The position numbers were made by a program, and so were the translations under genes. Shown piece after piece: positions 11,666 through 23,800 of a DNA stretch of 64,000 nucleotides; positions within the stretch are counted from its first letter, which is position 1; each line of letters starts with the position of its first letter. Source of the stretch: Perilla frutescens (taxonomy: Eukaryota; Streptophyta; Magnoliopsida; Lamiales; Lamiaceae); assembly GCA_026008535.1 (NCBI GenBank), contig BRKX01000003.1:65993001-66057000 (forward strand), given 5' to 3'. The notes below the pieces were generated by a model. The model saw only the letters and a list, made by a program, of their open reading frames with translations, ran no database searches and was not told the DNA's origin.

Positions 11666-14629
11666 ATAACATCATAGTGTACACGTAAGATCACTAGATA
11701 AATAAACTATGATAGAAAGGAACAGATTCCTTGAACAATACCAAATGTACGTGTGATCTGTATTTCCTCTAAAATTACCAGACATAATCAGAAATTAATT
11801 AACACAAATGGAAAAAGTTGGTGATAGTATATATTATTGGACAGTTGGCTAGGTTTTTTTAATTTTGCACATCTTATTCATGCATCCAAATTTCCTGCTT
11901 TTGTCATGCATACCAATTGTAAAAATCAGAAGTTGTTACTCTATGTTTAATAGTTTTTTTTTGTTGTTGTGGTTGAATACAGTATCATAAAGCTAAATGT
12001 TGCAAAACCTATAATGCTTTTTTGCATGTAGTTAATCAAGAAATTTAGACCAAAATCAAATTTTTTAAAATTAGTTGTCAACGAACCACTTCTTATTTTG
12101 CAAAATCTTAAATTTCTAAAAAGACAGCATTGCTCCCTGCCCCTGGCGTCTTAATTGACTTGAACCAATTTTTCTTTTCTTGATTTTTGCAATTCTTTTG
12201 AGCTTGCCATCTAAATCTGTAATAGTAAAGTGATTGCTTGCATCATAACATTTCAACTCATCCCATCATTTAGAACATGTACGTAAACATATTTATCAAT
12301 TATGATTCATATATATATATGTATAGCAAATTAACATGTAAACAAGATTGTCATCAACCTTGTTTATGTGGTCTATATATTTATCAGTTATGATCTATAT
12401 ATATTTTTCCAAGTAACTAATGAAAATCAGCAAACTTGTAGCATGTTCTAACACATAATAGTATGTTATTTGAAGGCAACTGGAGAAGAGGCCAGAGCAA
12501 TATACAATGAAGGGGAAGCAACTGGCATGACAGTTTGGTCACCAAACATCAACATTTTCAGGGATCCTAGGTGGGGCCGCGGCCAAGAGACCCCCGGAGA
12601 AGACCCCTTGCTTGTGAGCAACTATGCTGTGGCATTCGTACGAGGCATCCAAGGCGACACCTTTGAAGGTGCCCGCCTAACAGACGGGCACCTCCAACTC
12701 TCTGCATGCTGCAAGCATCTCACTGCCCATGACTTGGACCATTGGAAAGGAGTCCATCGCTTCACCTTCAATGCTCAAGTAACTCTCTCTCTCTCTCTCT
12801 CTCTCGCTCTCTCTCTCTCTCACCAATCAATCAATTAATCAGATTAGGCCTTCAAATAATTAACTAGTTCTGTTTTTTTTTAGGTTACAAAACAGGATAT
12901 GGCAGATACATTTCAGCCACCTTTTAGAAGCTGCATTGTAGAAGGGGGAGCTAGTGGGATTATGTGTGCTTACAATCTTGTCAATGGTGTTCCAAATTGT
13001 GCTGATCGCGATCTTCTAACTAAAACTGCACGCGAAGAGTGGGGTTTTGAAGGCTATATAGTGTCGGATTGTGATGCAGTTTCACTTATTTATGAGAAAC
13101 AGAACTACTCACAATCACACGAAGACGCTGTGGCAGAAGTCCTCAAAGCCGGTGAGTTACTGTAAAACTGCATTCTGCAGCATGAGGTTTTTTTGTTACA
13201 TTTTTAACAACAGTTTCATCCCAAAAACACAGGGATGGATCTCAACTGCGGATCATATTTAGGAGACCACGCTAAATCAGCTGTCGAAAAGGGCAAACTG
13301 TCCGTATCTGATATAGACAGAGCCCTACACAACCTCTTCTCTGTGAGAATGAGGCTAGGACTATTTGATGGAAACCCGAAAAAACTAGCTTATGGTAACC
13401 TCAGAGCCAACAACATTTGCACTCTAAGGCACCATGAGTTAGCTCTTGAAGCTGCAAGAAATGGCATTGTACTACTAAAAAACACCCAAAACCTCCTCCC
13501 ATTGTCGAAGATTAGGACAGTGTCTCTTGCAGTGATCGGTCCAAATGCAGACGACGAGAAAACACTCGTTGGAAACTATGCAGGGCCTCCCTGCAAAGCT
13601 ATTACTCCACTACAAGGCCTAATGAGTTATGTCAAGAAAACTGTCTTCCACAAGGGCTGCGAATCAATCAACTGCACATCACCTAACATCAATGCAGCTA
13701 CAGAAACTGCTAAGTCTGCAGACTACGTAGTTTTGGTGATGGGACTGAATCAAGAACACGAGAGTGAAGAGCTAGATCGTGAGGATTTGGTGCTCCCTGG
13801 TGAGCAAGAGAGGCTAATCAAGAGAGTCGCAGAGGCTGCTAAGAACCCCGTTGTGTTGGTGCTACTCTGTGGAGGCCCCATAGATGTTACGTTCGCGAAA
13901 AATGATCCTAAAATAGGAAGCATTTTGTGGGGTGGATATCCAGGTGAAGCAGGAGGGAAAGCATTAGCAGAGATCATATTTGGTGATCACAATCCAGGTA
14001 CAAAATTTAATTCCATCAAACTCAAAACTATTTTTTGTTGCCTTCAAGACTACTGAAATTCATGTTACATCTCGTGTTTTACTGCAGGCGGGAGACTGCC
14101 CGTGACATGGTATCCACAAGATTTCACTAAAACACCGATGTCTGATATGAGAATGAGGGCTGATCCCATCTCAGGCTATCTAGGAAGGAGTTACAGATTC
14201 TACCAAGGCGAAAGAGTGTTTGAATTCGGCTATGGCCTCAGCTACTCCAACTATTCATACAAGTTCGTTTCAGTCAGCAAAAACAAGTTCGATTTCAAGA
14301 TTGGAAAGTCATGCATTGACGCAGATTCTTGCGAGAAGTCGAGGTTTTCGGCTGTTGTTGGCGTCGAGAATGTAGGGAATGTGGCGGGAAAGCATCCGGT
14401 GCTGCTGTTTGTGAGGCGTGATCGAGGTCGAGGCAACGGTCCGATGAAGCAGTTGGTCGGGTTTGAGACAGTGAGGCTACATGCAAATGAGAAGAAAAAT
14501 GTTGAGTTTGAAGTGAACCCATGCAAGCAGTTCAGCAGTGCTGATAAAGATGGAGTTATGGTGATTGAATCTGGGCAACTGTTCTTGGTTGTTGGAGATC
14601 AAGAGTTTTCAATCAACATAAATGATTAA
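10850..14629 (+). CDS. GH3 beta-D-xylosidase 1 (BXL6/BXL7-like), 5 exons
   Basis: Exons by GT-AG rule and protein continuity: 10850-11284, 12476-12778, 12884-13151, 13233-13997 and 14088-14629. They sum to 2313 nt, that is 770 residues plus stop, the usual length for plant GH3 xylosidases. The ATG at 10850 is chosen because it opens a hydrophobic leader ([16 protein letters not shown]), so the enzyme is likely secreted to the wall. The N-terminal barrel holds [39 protein letters not shown] and [11 protein letters not shown]. The expected nucleophile is the first Asp of VSDCDAV (about residue 308). The second alpha/beta domain ([18 protein letters not shown]) and a fibronectin-III-like end ([14 protein letters not shown]) follow. 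The likely role is release of xylose, perhaps also arabinose, from xylan side chains. Compared with xylosidase 2, the KHFTAYD motif reads KHLTAHD, and one intron is missing. Confidence 0.93.
11635..11662. repeat. (TA)n microsatellite in intron 1 of xylosidase 1
   Basis: About 14 uninterrupted TA units in the 1191-bp first intron. Confidence 0.9.
12784..12820. repeat. (CT)n microsatellite at the start of intron 2 of xylosidase 1
   Basis: CT repeats with a single interruption begin five bases after the exon 2 donor (CAA|GTAACT). The GST gene has a similar tract at its first donor. Confidence 0.9.
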
Positions 14630-14914
14630 TTGTGTTTGTGGATCAATGTCATCAGCTTTGAAATTGTGGCAGATTATTATGGCTTTGATCAAGAAATAGT
14701 TTTAATGATTTTTCAAGAATACTAAATTTCCTTGTATATAAGAGGCTGGAAATTCTTGCAAGCCTAAATAGCTAGATTTCTTTAACGTTGCCGAACCGAA
14801 GAACCTATATATGTTTCTTTAATTAAAGCTTATGTTTTGATGATTAAGTTAAGCTGATTAGATAAATAGGGTATAGTTAATTATGTGTACAGTAGAAAAA
14901 AAAAATTCAAAAAA

Positions 14915-15091
14915 TTAAAAACCTTTCTTCCTCTCCCGGCTGGAAGAAGACCCAGGAACGAAGTCTTCTGACACGAAACCATCGGCGGCGGCAGAGCCAG
15001 CAGATGGGTGGTCGGGGGTGTCCGCCGGCGTGTCAAGAGCGAGGCCGTTCAACGGCGTGGCGCTTCCACTTCCTCCGCCGCCGCCGCCCAT
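14915..15091 (-). pseudogene. GC-rich 58-codon ORF, possible captured gene 5' end
   Basis: On the minus strand an ATG at 15091 opens a 58-codon frame rich in Gly, Ser, Pro and Asp (starts MGGGGGGSGSATPLNGLALD; later GFVSEDFVPGSSSSRERKKG) and stops at 14915. Its GC content is far above its surroundings, with codon-like spacing of GGC and GCC. On the ATG side the neighbouring DNA carries repeats of 'gggac(t/c)aaaat' of the kind seen in degenerate elements. It looks like the first exon of a gene carried or left behind by a transposon. I do not recognise the protein family. Confidence 0.4.
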
Positions 15092-16163
15092 ATCATTTTG
15101 GCTGCAATGTGAGGGTTTAGGGAATTTTGATTCAATTTGGGGATAAATTGAGCACGTGACTCACGTGCAATCACCCCTCCATTAATCTGTTCAAGTGCCG
15201 TTTAAATCGTGGGACCAAAATCGATAGCTTAAGTTCTATGGGACCACATTTGATATAATTTTTGAAAATGGAACTAAAAGTGATAATATGAGGACTAAAA
15301 TCGGACTCGGACATGTCTGTGGGACTAAAATTGAAATTTTTTTGGCGAAGACACGTGGCATTGTGTACGTATACCCCTCCTCAAATGGATCATTTTTTAA
15401 TTTCTGATAATGAAATGTACATTCAAAAGATGAAATCTGTGAAAGACTCCAAATTGTATGTGTAGGATGAATTCCAAGTTTTAATTTGTCATAATTTACA
15501 AAATGTGACTCCCCATATCTTCCTTATTCTAAATTAACCCTTTAATAAGAAAACATATCAATTATGTTGATGTTCAAAATGGACCCAACTAAATATTATT
15601 TGTTTCCTCAATTTTATTTTATTTTAATTTTTGCAATGTTACTTTGCGAGGAAATTTTTTGTAGTATATATAATATAAACAATTTTATTTTTTCTAAACG
15701 AAGTACTTATTATACCCTGAATTGTACTATTTTCTCTATAATGGTCGAGCATACATTTCAGTAAACCTATTTATTATTATCCGTGTTATTATTATTATTA
15801 TTTTGTGAGAAGAATGTCATATATATAAATTATAATGAAATTTTATTTTATACATGCGTCGTATTGATAAATTAAAAAGATATCTGAGATTTAGTATAAT
15901 AATAAATAATCCTGGTTATCATTCTGTGGCATACCCCATTCATAAATATGCGCATTAATTTTGGAATTTGAAGCTACATCTCACATGTGCTGTCTATATT
16001 AATCAATATTTTTAATCTGACATATTTACAGATTTTTATTTGGCCATCATATATTTCAAAATATTTTCTCATCAGCTATGTAATTAATTAGTTAATTTAC
16101 TGATCTTGATTAGTAATAAGATAGTGAGATTTATATATAGTTTATATATTTTGACCTTGGCAC
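15092..16163. other. AT-rich intergenic DNA, degenerate repeats
   Basis: Contains repeated 'gggaccaaaat' and 'ggactaaaat' phrases (15210-15340) and a short ATT tract near 15785. No gene or clear element ends were found. Confidence 0.5.
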
Positions 16164-16906
16164 AACAGGGTAGGGTTCACATGAGAACCAAGTAGGAACT
16201 AATCTCAACCACACAATGATTTGATCTCAATGGTCCAGATTTAAATAAAAAGGCGGTGACATAATGATAAATATGAGGAAGTCACACTTATCCCTGGTCA
16301 AAGCTGACATCAGCATGCTTACACAAAATTTATTTAAACTTTAAACATCCATAACTTGCTCATTTTTCATTAGATTAACGCAAATTATATATCAAATTAA
16401 AGCTCTTTTCGTGCTCTTTCATTTAAGATCCATTGTTCATATGTTTATTCAAAAATATATTTTTTCATCCATAATAGCGTGATGTTAAACTCAGAATAGC
16501 ATGACAAAATATTCACGATAACATGGAAGTATACACATAATAGCATGGAAAAATATTCATAAAACACATAAATTTTACTCATAATAGCAGTAGTAGTGTT
16601 CGTTAATAGTAGGACATTATCTGTTCATACTAGTATGCATATATATATATATATATTCATATTAGCATGCATATATGTTCATAATAGCATGATAGTATTC
16701 TCATTTTAGCATAACGAAATTTATAAGAATAGACAACGATTTTAAAGTGTTGTCTATATGATTTCTAAAAATTATGCTCAAATATTACAAGTTTGCCACC
16801 CCGTCTTTGACAAAAAATTGACCAAATCTTAGTCATCTAAATCAAAACAATGAATAGATGAGATGAGTTCCAAGTTTCCACATGGGGTTTAGATTCTCAT
16901 TTGATC
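16164..16906 (+). mobile_element. Non-autonomous element with 'ATGAGAA' inverted ends
   Basis: The left end reads GGGTAGGGTTCACATGAGAA. The right end, reverse-complemented, reads GTTGATCAAATGAGAAT. The left subterminal part (tagga-act-aatc, ggtccagattt) parallels the upstream end of the FAR1-carrying segment at about 60780-60660, suggesting one family. The interior is AT-rich with many 'ataatagcatg' phrases and no coding sequence. It ends directly at a CA/TA microsatellite. Confidence 0.45.
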
Positions 16907-16907
16907 A

Positions 16908-16955
<48 letters not shown>
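16908..16955. repeat. Compound (CA)n(TA)n microsatellite
   Basis: CA repeats up to 16928 followed by TA repeats up to about 16955. Confidence 0.9.
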
Positions 16956-16959
<4 letters not shown>

Positions 16960-17079
16960 TTTTACTGAGAAAACAAAAAATATCATCAACATGTGGCCGG
17001 CTTGCTGGAGGAAGAAAATAACTAATTACTAATTTGGTTTAAAAAAATAATCAATGAAATTATACTTATAGATATACGG

Positions 17080-17459
17080 ATGAAATCCTCTGCTACACTT
17101 TGTACAACACTTGGTGCAACACTTGGTGCTACATAATTCAATTTATTAATTTTTCTTCTGATTTTTAATTCAATTTCAATTTATTGTGCTTTAATTTAAT
17201 TTTACACTTATTAATTAGGGTTCATCCTATCTAATTAGGGTATATAATTATTTTTTTACGAAATAATTAATTAGAAAATAAAATTTAATATTAAAAAATT
17301 AATTATATACCCTTAATAGGATATGATGGACCATAAATAATAAGTGTAAAATTAAAATAAAGCATAATAAATTGAAATTGAATTAAAAATTTGAAGAAAA
17401 ATTAATAAATTGAATTATGTAGCACCAAGTGTTGCACAAAGTGTAGCAGAGGATTTCAT
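17080..17459. repeat. Foldback MITE with about 165-bp arms (copy 2 of the family)
   Basis: The block is nearly palindromic. The left arm starts ATGAAATCCTCTGCTACACT, and the right arm read backwards starts the same way and stays similar past 'acacttggtgctacataatt' to the centre. The left arm has a small tandem duplication of 'caacacttggtg' that the right arm lacks. The internal landmark 'attagggttcatcc' links it to the elements at 1228, 22295 and 50286. Confidence 0.75.
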
Positions 17460-18149
17460 GCTATATACTGGCATTGAATTATTGGATTAGTCGTTAAATT
17501 TTGACTAAATTGACGAATTTGTGAAAAAGGAACAATATTTACAAAATTAAGTAAAAATTTAGTGAACTAGAGTAGGTTAGATACTGATTTTTGTGTTTTT
17601 GAAAGTACGTATTGGATTGAGTCACTTAATAATGACCAGCAAATTTGATGAAATAGTAACATACTGTAAATAATTAATTGCATTCGTTATATATGGTATG
17701 ATTTCTTTTTTTGAAACAATATGATATGATTATGTGATTCAAAATATGCCATTCACAAATTAAAATAGTATTTTTCTTTTCTTTTTTCCAGAATATTGTT
17801 ATAAATTAGCAATGTAGTTGAAAATTTATTAAAAATGTATATTGTTAAGCAAAAAGCTAGTTCTGCCATTTCATTAATTCAAGTGCATACACAATATAAT
17901 AGAAATATTTGACTATATTCTAGTTTCAAATTATGAAAGATTAATAGTATATCATTATCGAAACAGTGATTAGATCAAAGCAATCGAAGAGGCACATAAT
18001 AATATGGTATTAATTAGTACGTATATGTATGTGTGAGATTTAATTAAGAGAGGCAACAAATAATTAAATATAACAAATTAATAATCTGATATCCTTTTAT
18101 TTTGAAATACACATAAACTGATGACTTAAATTGTATATATTTTTATAAA
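17460..18149. other. AT-rich intergenic DNA, nothing recognised
   Basis: Low-complexity AT-rich sequence without coding, splice or paired-end signals. Confidence 0.5.
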
Positions 18150-18510
18150 GGGTTAATTGTCAAAAAAAGTCATTATCTTTGAAGAAAATTGTAATTTAGA
18201 CACGACTTTTATAACGTTGCAATAATAACCTAACCTTTTGATTTGTAGCAAATTCAACACTTTCAGTTTTTTCCAATGATCGAAATTATAGCGTCCCAAT
18301 AATTTTTCCATGTGAACAAATTAATTCGGTTTAGGGGTGTTGAAAAATGGGGATTTTTATTGTGCAATCCTACTTTTCCAATCATCGAAATTTTATAAGG
18401 GTGTCTATTTTACTACAAATAAAAAGGTTGGATCATTATTACAACGTTTTAAAAGTCATGTTTAAATTGCAAATTCATTTAAAGGTGGTGAATTTTATGA
18501 CAATTAATCC
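18150..18510. mobile_element. Mutator-type MITE with GGGTTAATTG ends
   Basis: Arms of about 130 bp are inverted copies of each other: left GGGTTAATTGTCA, right reverse-complemented GGATTAATTGTCA, both continuing through an 'aacgtt' and 'tttgtag' region. The flanks ttttataaa (18141-18149) and ttttataat (18511-18519) match at 8 of 9 positions, as expected for a Mutator-type target duplication. Same family as 27696-28656. Confidence 0.75.
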
Positions 18511-18557
18511 TTTTATAATTAATAAAATTTGAGTGGGATAACTTATTGATAGAGTAA

Positions 18558-18665
18558 AAGTGTTTTTTTTTTTACTCATACACCCAACTTGTGGTATTGA
18601 AGAAATTTGAACCCGAACCTTCGGTCTTCAAACAATCTTACTCCACCACTAGGTCATCCCCACCG
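18558..18665 (-). mobile_element. tRNA-derived SINE
   Basis: On the minus strand a tRNA-like head has an A box (TGACCTAGTGG) and a B box (GGTTCGGGTTCAAA) at the usual spacing, then a short unrelated tail and a poly(A) tract (T-run at about 18559 on the + strand). A shortened relative sits at 1482-1545. Confidence 0.65.
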
Positions 18666-18879
18666 AAAAGAGAGTAAAAGTGTTTGTAATCAAAAGGTTT
18701 CAAATATCGTATGAACAACCATATAGATTTTTTTCGTACATTTACGCTGGTATAAAAAAAGAAGTGGGACAAAATAATTATTAGATCAAATGACATTTAA
18801 TATACTATAATGGAACGAGTTAATCTTTTAAATGCAAGCCAATGGTATTCAAGACAATATTACATATGGTCAACATGTA

Positions 18880-18881
<2 letters not shown>

Positions 18882-18920
<39 letters not shown>
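18882..18920. repeat. (TA)n microsatellite
   Basis: About 19 uninterrupted TA units. The overlapping ORFs that contain strings of Tyr-Ile are artefacts of it. Confidence 0.9.
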
Positions 18921-18922
<2 letters not shown>

Positions 18923-19099
18923 TGTGTCGTTTTGCACCAAAAATAAATGTTCCGACAGCAGTCGGTTTGCCCACACTGCACAGTACAGTGGCGAGCGAGA
19001 TTGTCTCCCAAAAGACTGACGAGAATTATTCTATACTTCCAATCTGCAGAAACCCAACTTTAAAAGGGGGGAAATTTATGGGTATAAACTGTAGTGCAT

Positions 19100-20230
19100 G
19101 AAAATAATTAAATAACAAGGAATTAAAATACACACATGAGCAACGGGTTTAAACAAATAATTAGAAATATTTCGGATATCAACTACTCCACTCTGGCACA
19201 ATTATACTGATCCTCGATTCAAGAATACAATTAATTATCACATGTAAATCAGTTGCGGATGCCGAAGACACTTACTGACACATCCCTATTTCTCCGTATT
19301 TTCTCGAATGGCAGGAAGACACTTCACCACACATTTTCTCTAATCAACTAACAACCCAAAAGAGACACTCTTATAGATTTAATTAGCCGATTGCTTTATG
19401 CTCAAGAGAAACCCGATTCTAATCTAGCGAACTCTGACACAGGATCACCGAACCAGATTATTATCCCCACGGTATTAGCTACTGATTTTACCACTAATTA
19501 ATCCTAAACCACGATTGCGTATGGCCGAATTAATTGGCTAGTGATTAATTCCTATACTCCGAATATTCGCGACTACTCGGTTTAATCGAAACAATCACGA
19601 CTCAACTTACGGAGGATAATAAATACACATGCATGAATTAATCGAGAAAAAACGTTTAGATCTCACAGATTTAATTGGCCAGAGCTTCGTGAGTTGATCC
19701 CGGAATGGAGAAAATCTAGCTCGAATTCATAATTAAATTCGAACACCAAAATATCGTGTAGCAGAATACCATAGAAAAGTGAAGAAGATGAATAAAATCT
19801 GCAGCAGCGTCTCTCGCTGCTGTTGCTGCGTTTTTTCTCATGGAATCCCCCTATTCTAATAAAAAATAAATCCTAATATATCAAAAGCTATCCCTAAAAT
19901 TAAGCATCAAACAAGGAAATAAATTTTCTATATCTAGACTAGGAAGTTTCCAAGGATAGGACTCCTTTTAGGCTATGAAGATCATAAATCCGCGTCTAGA
20001 ACTTGGGCTGGATCAGATTTTCGCACAAAACAGGCCCAAGTCGCGCACAGTTTCAGTTTTGGAATTTTCTCGGCCCATGCCTCTGGCGGTATGCCCAAAC
20101 TGACTGTATTACGAGCTGCTTGCTTGCATTCTTCAAAAGATGGAGCATTTCTTCACTTCATTCCTTCCACCTGCACATCTCCTAAAAACACATCAAATCT
20201 TTCCAAAACATGCAGTGAACGAGTGGTTAA
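19100..20230. other. Unclassified repeat-like block, richer in GC than its flanks
   Basis: A stretch of about 1.1 kb without long ORFs whose composition differs from the AT-rich surroundings (for example gccgaagacactt, cgactactcgg, and a 'gcagcagcg...cgctgctgttgctgcg' near-palindrome at 19800-19830). It may be an LTR or leader of a decayed retroelement on the minus strand, but I found no ends or duplicated target. Confidence 0.3.
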
Positions 20231-20273
20231 GGCATGAAATAACATAAATGAGAACAAGTAGAATAAGCCCGAT

Positions 20274-20275
<2 letters not shown>

Positions 20276-20323
<48 letters not shown>
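20276..20323. repeat. (TA)n microsatellite upstream of xylosidase 2
   Basis: About 24 TA units, roughly 500 bp upstream of the xylosidase 2 start codon. Confidence 0.9.
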
Positions 20324-20326
<3 letters not shown>

Positions 20327-20561
20327 TGACATTTAAGAGGGACGATCAACTCAAAAGCAAGTAATCTGATTTTATTTTTTTTAAAAAAAAAAAACACACA
20401 CATTATCCCATTACTTAAATGTATGTTTGTAATTAAGAAAATACGAGCAGGACAAAAAACATAATCCAAAATCAAATTCTCACATCAAATCACTTTTTAA
20501 CATTTTATAAATATAATAATAGAGTCCATCCTCTAAATACATACCAACATTATAGAATTTG

Positions 20562-20681
20562 GCGTAAAATTAGAATGGAATTACTTAATCCTTCAATATA
20601 AATATATAATTCACCATATCAGCGTAAAATTAGAATGGAATTAATTAATCCTTCAATATAAGTATATAATTCACCATATGA
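20562..20681 (+). repeat. 60-bp tandem duplication in the xylosidase 2 upstream region
   Basis: Two adjacent copies of a unit of about 60 bp starting GCGTAAAATTAGAATGGAAT and ending 'ataattcaccatat' differ at only a few positions. The repeat lies about 150-265 bp upstream of the start codon, within the likely promoter. Confidence 0.85.
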
Positions 20682-20827
20682 GAATCTTAACTAGTTCACA
20701 TAATAAAATACTGTATTTCACTTTACCTAAAAAAAATAATAAATATCTCACTTATCAACTTTGCTTGCTTTCACGGCCATTCATATATATTCCCTCACTA
20801 TAAACTTTTTTCTCATCCCTACAAACA

Positions 20828-23800
20828 ATGAAACTCCGCTTCCATTTTCACGGCCGACTTCTCCTAACCCTCTTCCTCCTCCACCTCCTGCACGGAGGCG
20901 AGTCAACTCAGCCACCATTCTCGTGCGACTCGTCCGACCCGAAAACGAAATCGTTCAAGTTTTGCCAGACCTCTCTACCGATTCGCGAGCGAGTTCGGGA
21001 CCTTGTTTCTAGGCTAACATTGGATGAGAAGATTTCGCAGCTGGTTGACTCGGCCAACGCCATCCCACGACTCGGTGTCCCCGCCTACCAGTGGTGGTCG
21101 GAGGCGTTGCACGGCGTGTCCGGCTATGGCCACGGCGTCTCTTTCAACGGGGCAATTGGTGGCGCCACCAGCTTCCCTCAAGTCATCCTCTCGGCTTCCA
21201 CTTTTGATTCCCAGCTTTGGTACCGCATTGGTCAGGTACGGTGAAATACATTCACTATAATATTTATTATTAATTATTTCTTTCGTAATGCACTTATGTA
21301 AAATATATTTTTATTTATATGTGGATAATAAATTTACATCCTATGTATTTTTTTCCAGTAAATAATAGTTTTATGATGTATTGATGTGTTCTTGAACTCT
21401 CATCGTCAAAACTATAAGCCCATTTTTTATTAATTTATATTTCTCTTTAATATACACTTATTCAGTGATCTTGAAAATTGATAGTTTTTTTTTTCAATTA
21501 TTATTTGAGTAATTAAGGGAATAAATTTTACAGTACGAGATTTGTGTGTACATTTTACTTTTTAAAATGTATTAAAATATATATTTGTTTAATTTGTGTG
21601 CAATGGGACGAGACTATAATTTTTATATATTTTAAAATTAAAAAGTAAGAGTTACATTAAATGCGGGGTGATTAGAAACTGGAAACTAAGTAATACAGTA
21701 ATTTTTTTGCTCTTTCTTTTTTTTTTTCTTTTAATAATGTGGCGGACTTTTCAAATTGGTGAAGTTATTTGCTACATTTTGTTGTTTATAGGCGTGACAT
21801 ATAAGTCATGCTTCATCCATCGTATTCATATAAGTTTATTTTCTTTTTTTGATGTATCAATATATAGGCTAGTTTCTATATTTATTTAGTTCATTTAATA
21901 ATATATACCTCTATTCAATATGTTTACATTATACATTAATTCATTTTCAAATAAATAAATATGGATATGTTAAGAAGTTTGCTTGTTTAATTGATTTTTC
22001 CAACAATTTTTTTAATCCTAATGAAAAATTCAATCAATTTATATGAATGGAATAGAGTGAGTAAATAGTAGTTAATTGTTGGATTCACTGTTTATAAACA
22101 TTGACCCTTTTAGGGATTGCATCTGTTTATTTGTTGTTTGGTGGTAAAATTAAACAAGCTAAAAACTTGTGACTCCAATCATGAGCTTAAATTTTATCAA
22201 TCTCCATAATTTGTTAAGATGATGTTATAATTTTATACAACACATAGCAAAAGTTAAAAGATACAAATATATGGGATAAATGATCATAACTTGGGGATGC
22301 GATCCTCTATTTCAGATTTGGTGTTTCAATCCGTATTGCACGATCGAATTCATAATTTTAATAATAGATATTCTAAAAATAAAAATTAATTATAACATAA
22401 TCGATCTAGTCATATCTATCAACAAAAGATTGAAATTTTAAAAATTATAAATCATATTTTAAAAATAAACAAACATAATAATCATTTCTTTGAAAATTAA
22501 ATACTATAAATAATTATAAATCCTAATTGGGTGGGGTGAACCCTAAAAATAATCATAAAATTAAACTAAAACATAACAAATTAAAATTGACAAAAAAAAA
22601 GTACGAAAAATTCATAAATTTGATTGTGAAATACGAGATTGAAATTTGAAACACCAATTCTGCAATAGAGGATCCCATCCGTATGACTATAACTGGAGGC
22701 GCGAAATTGATTTTTTCACGCGTTCGTGGAAAAGAAAGTATAATAAATAAGTGGTTATACAATATTGCTCTCATAAATGTCCAATAATAGTGACATTTTC
22801 GGCCTTTACAAAAATAATCGTGTTTGCAATAGTATTGATAATGATTGCCTATACGTTTACTCCTATCTCGTGATGTCTCCCAAAAATTTATCCTAACAAT
22901 TAATAGAGCATCACTGCATTAGATACATGCCACCAATAATTAAATTTAATTTATTTATTGTATTTTTGTAGGCAATTGGAAAAGAGGCGAGAGGAATGTA
23001 CAATGGAGGGCAAGCAAGAGGAATGACATTTTGGACCCCAAATATAAACATATTTAGGGATCCACGGTGGGGAAGAGGGCAGGAGACACCTGGTGAAGAT
23101 CCAATGATTGCTTCAAAATATGCTGTGGCGTATGTTAGAGGTATTCAAGGGAATAACTACAACGGGGGGCAAAGTCGTAATCTTCTAGCATCTGCTTGCT
23201 GCAAACACTTCACGGCTTATGATTTGGACAGTTGGAAGGGTGTTGGTCGATTTGGATTTGATGCCAAGGTATGTCCTGGATATTACACTCAAAATATTTA
23301 TCGATCTTTTATTTCATAATATGGTCTTATTTCATTTTTGTTTCGTACTTGTATATTGTTGCTAGAATTGGTAAAATCATGTAATTATTGTCTCCTCTAT
23401 GATTACCCTAATCTTTACTATGTTTTATTCTTGAAAAGACTTTTCATTTCGATTAAAGCGATAATATGATGTTTATAATTAATTGAGTGGATTATTAGGA
23501 ATAATGCTAGTGGGCATACACAAATTTACTTTAACAAGTTATATCTCAGAAAAATATACTTATTTTACTAACAAAATAATTCCGAGAACATACTATATAT
23601 ATATAGACTTTAGGATAAAGTATCAAAATATTTAAAATATATATAGAGAGAGACGCAGAGAGAGAAAAAACACGGAAAATAATTTATATTACTTTTACAA
23701 GTTTCTAGACCACTAGTGACTAGCCAACACTTGTACTGCCGTGAGATATTTTATTAAGAGAATGCATCTTGCAATTTGTGAATTTAGATCTTTTAGGTGA

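Noticed and set aside
18810..19101. Small ORFs with runs of Tyr-Ile
   Set aside because: They are translations of a (TA)n microsatellite on both strands. The same applies near 20281 and 25180.
14630..20827. CRISPR-like or other spaced repeat arrays
   Set aside because: The repeats present are microsatellites, MITEs and a two-unit duplication; no regular spacer structure exists and the genome is a plant's.
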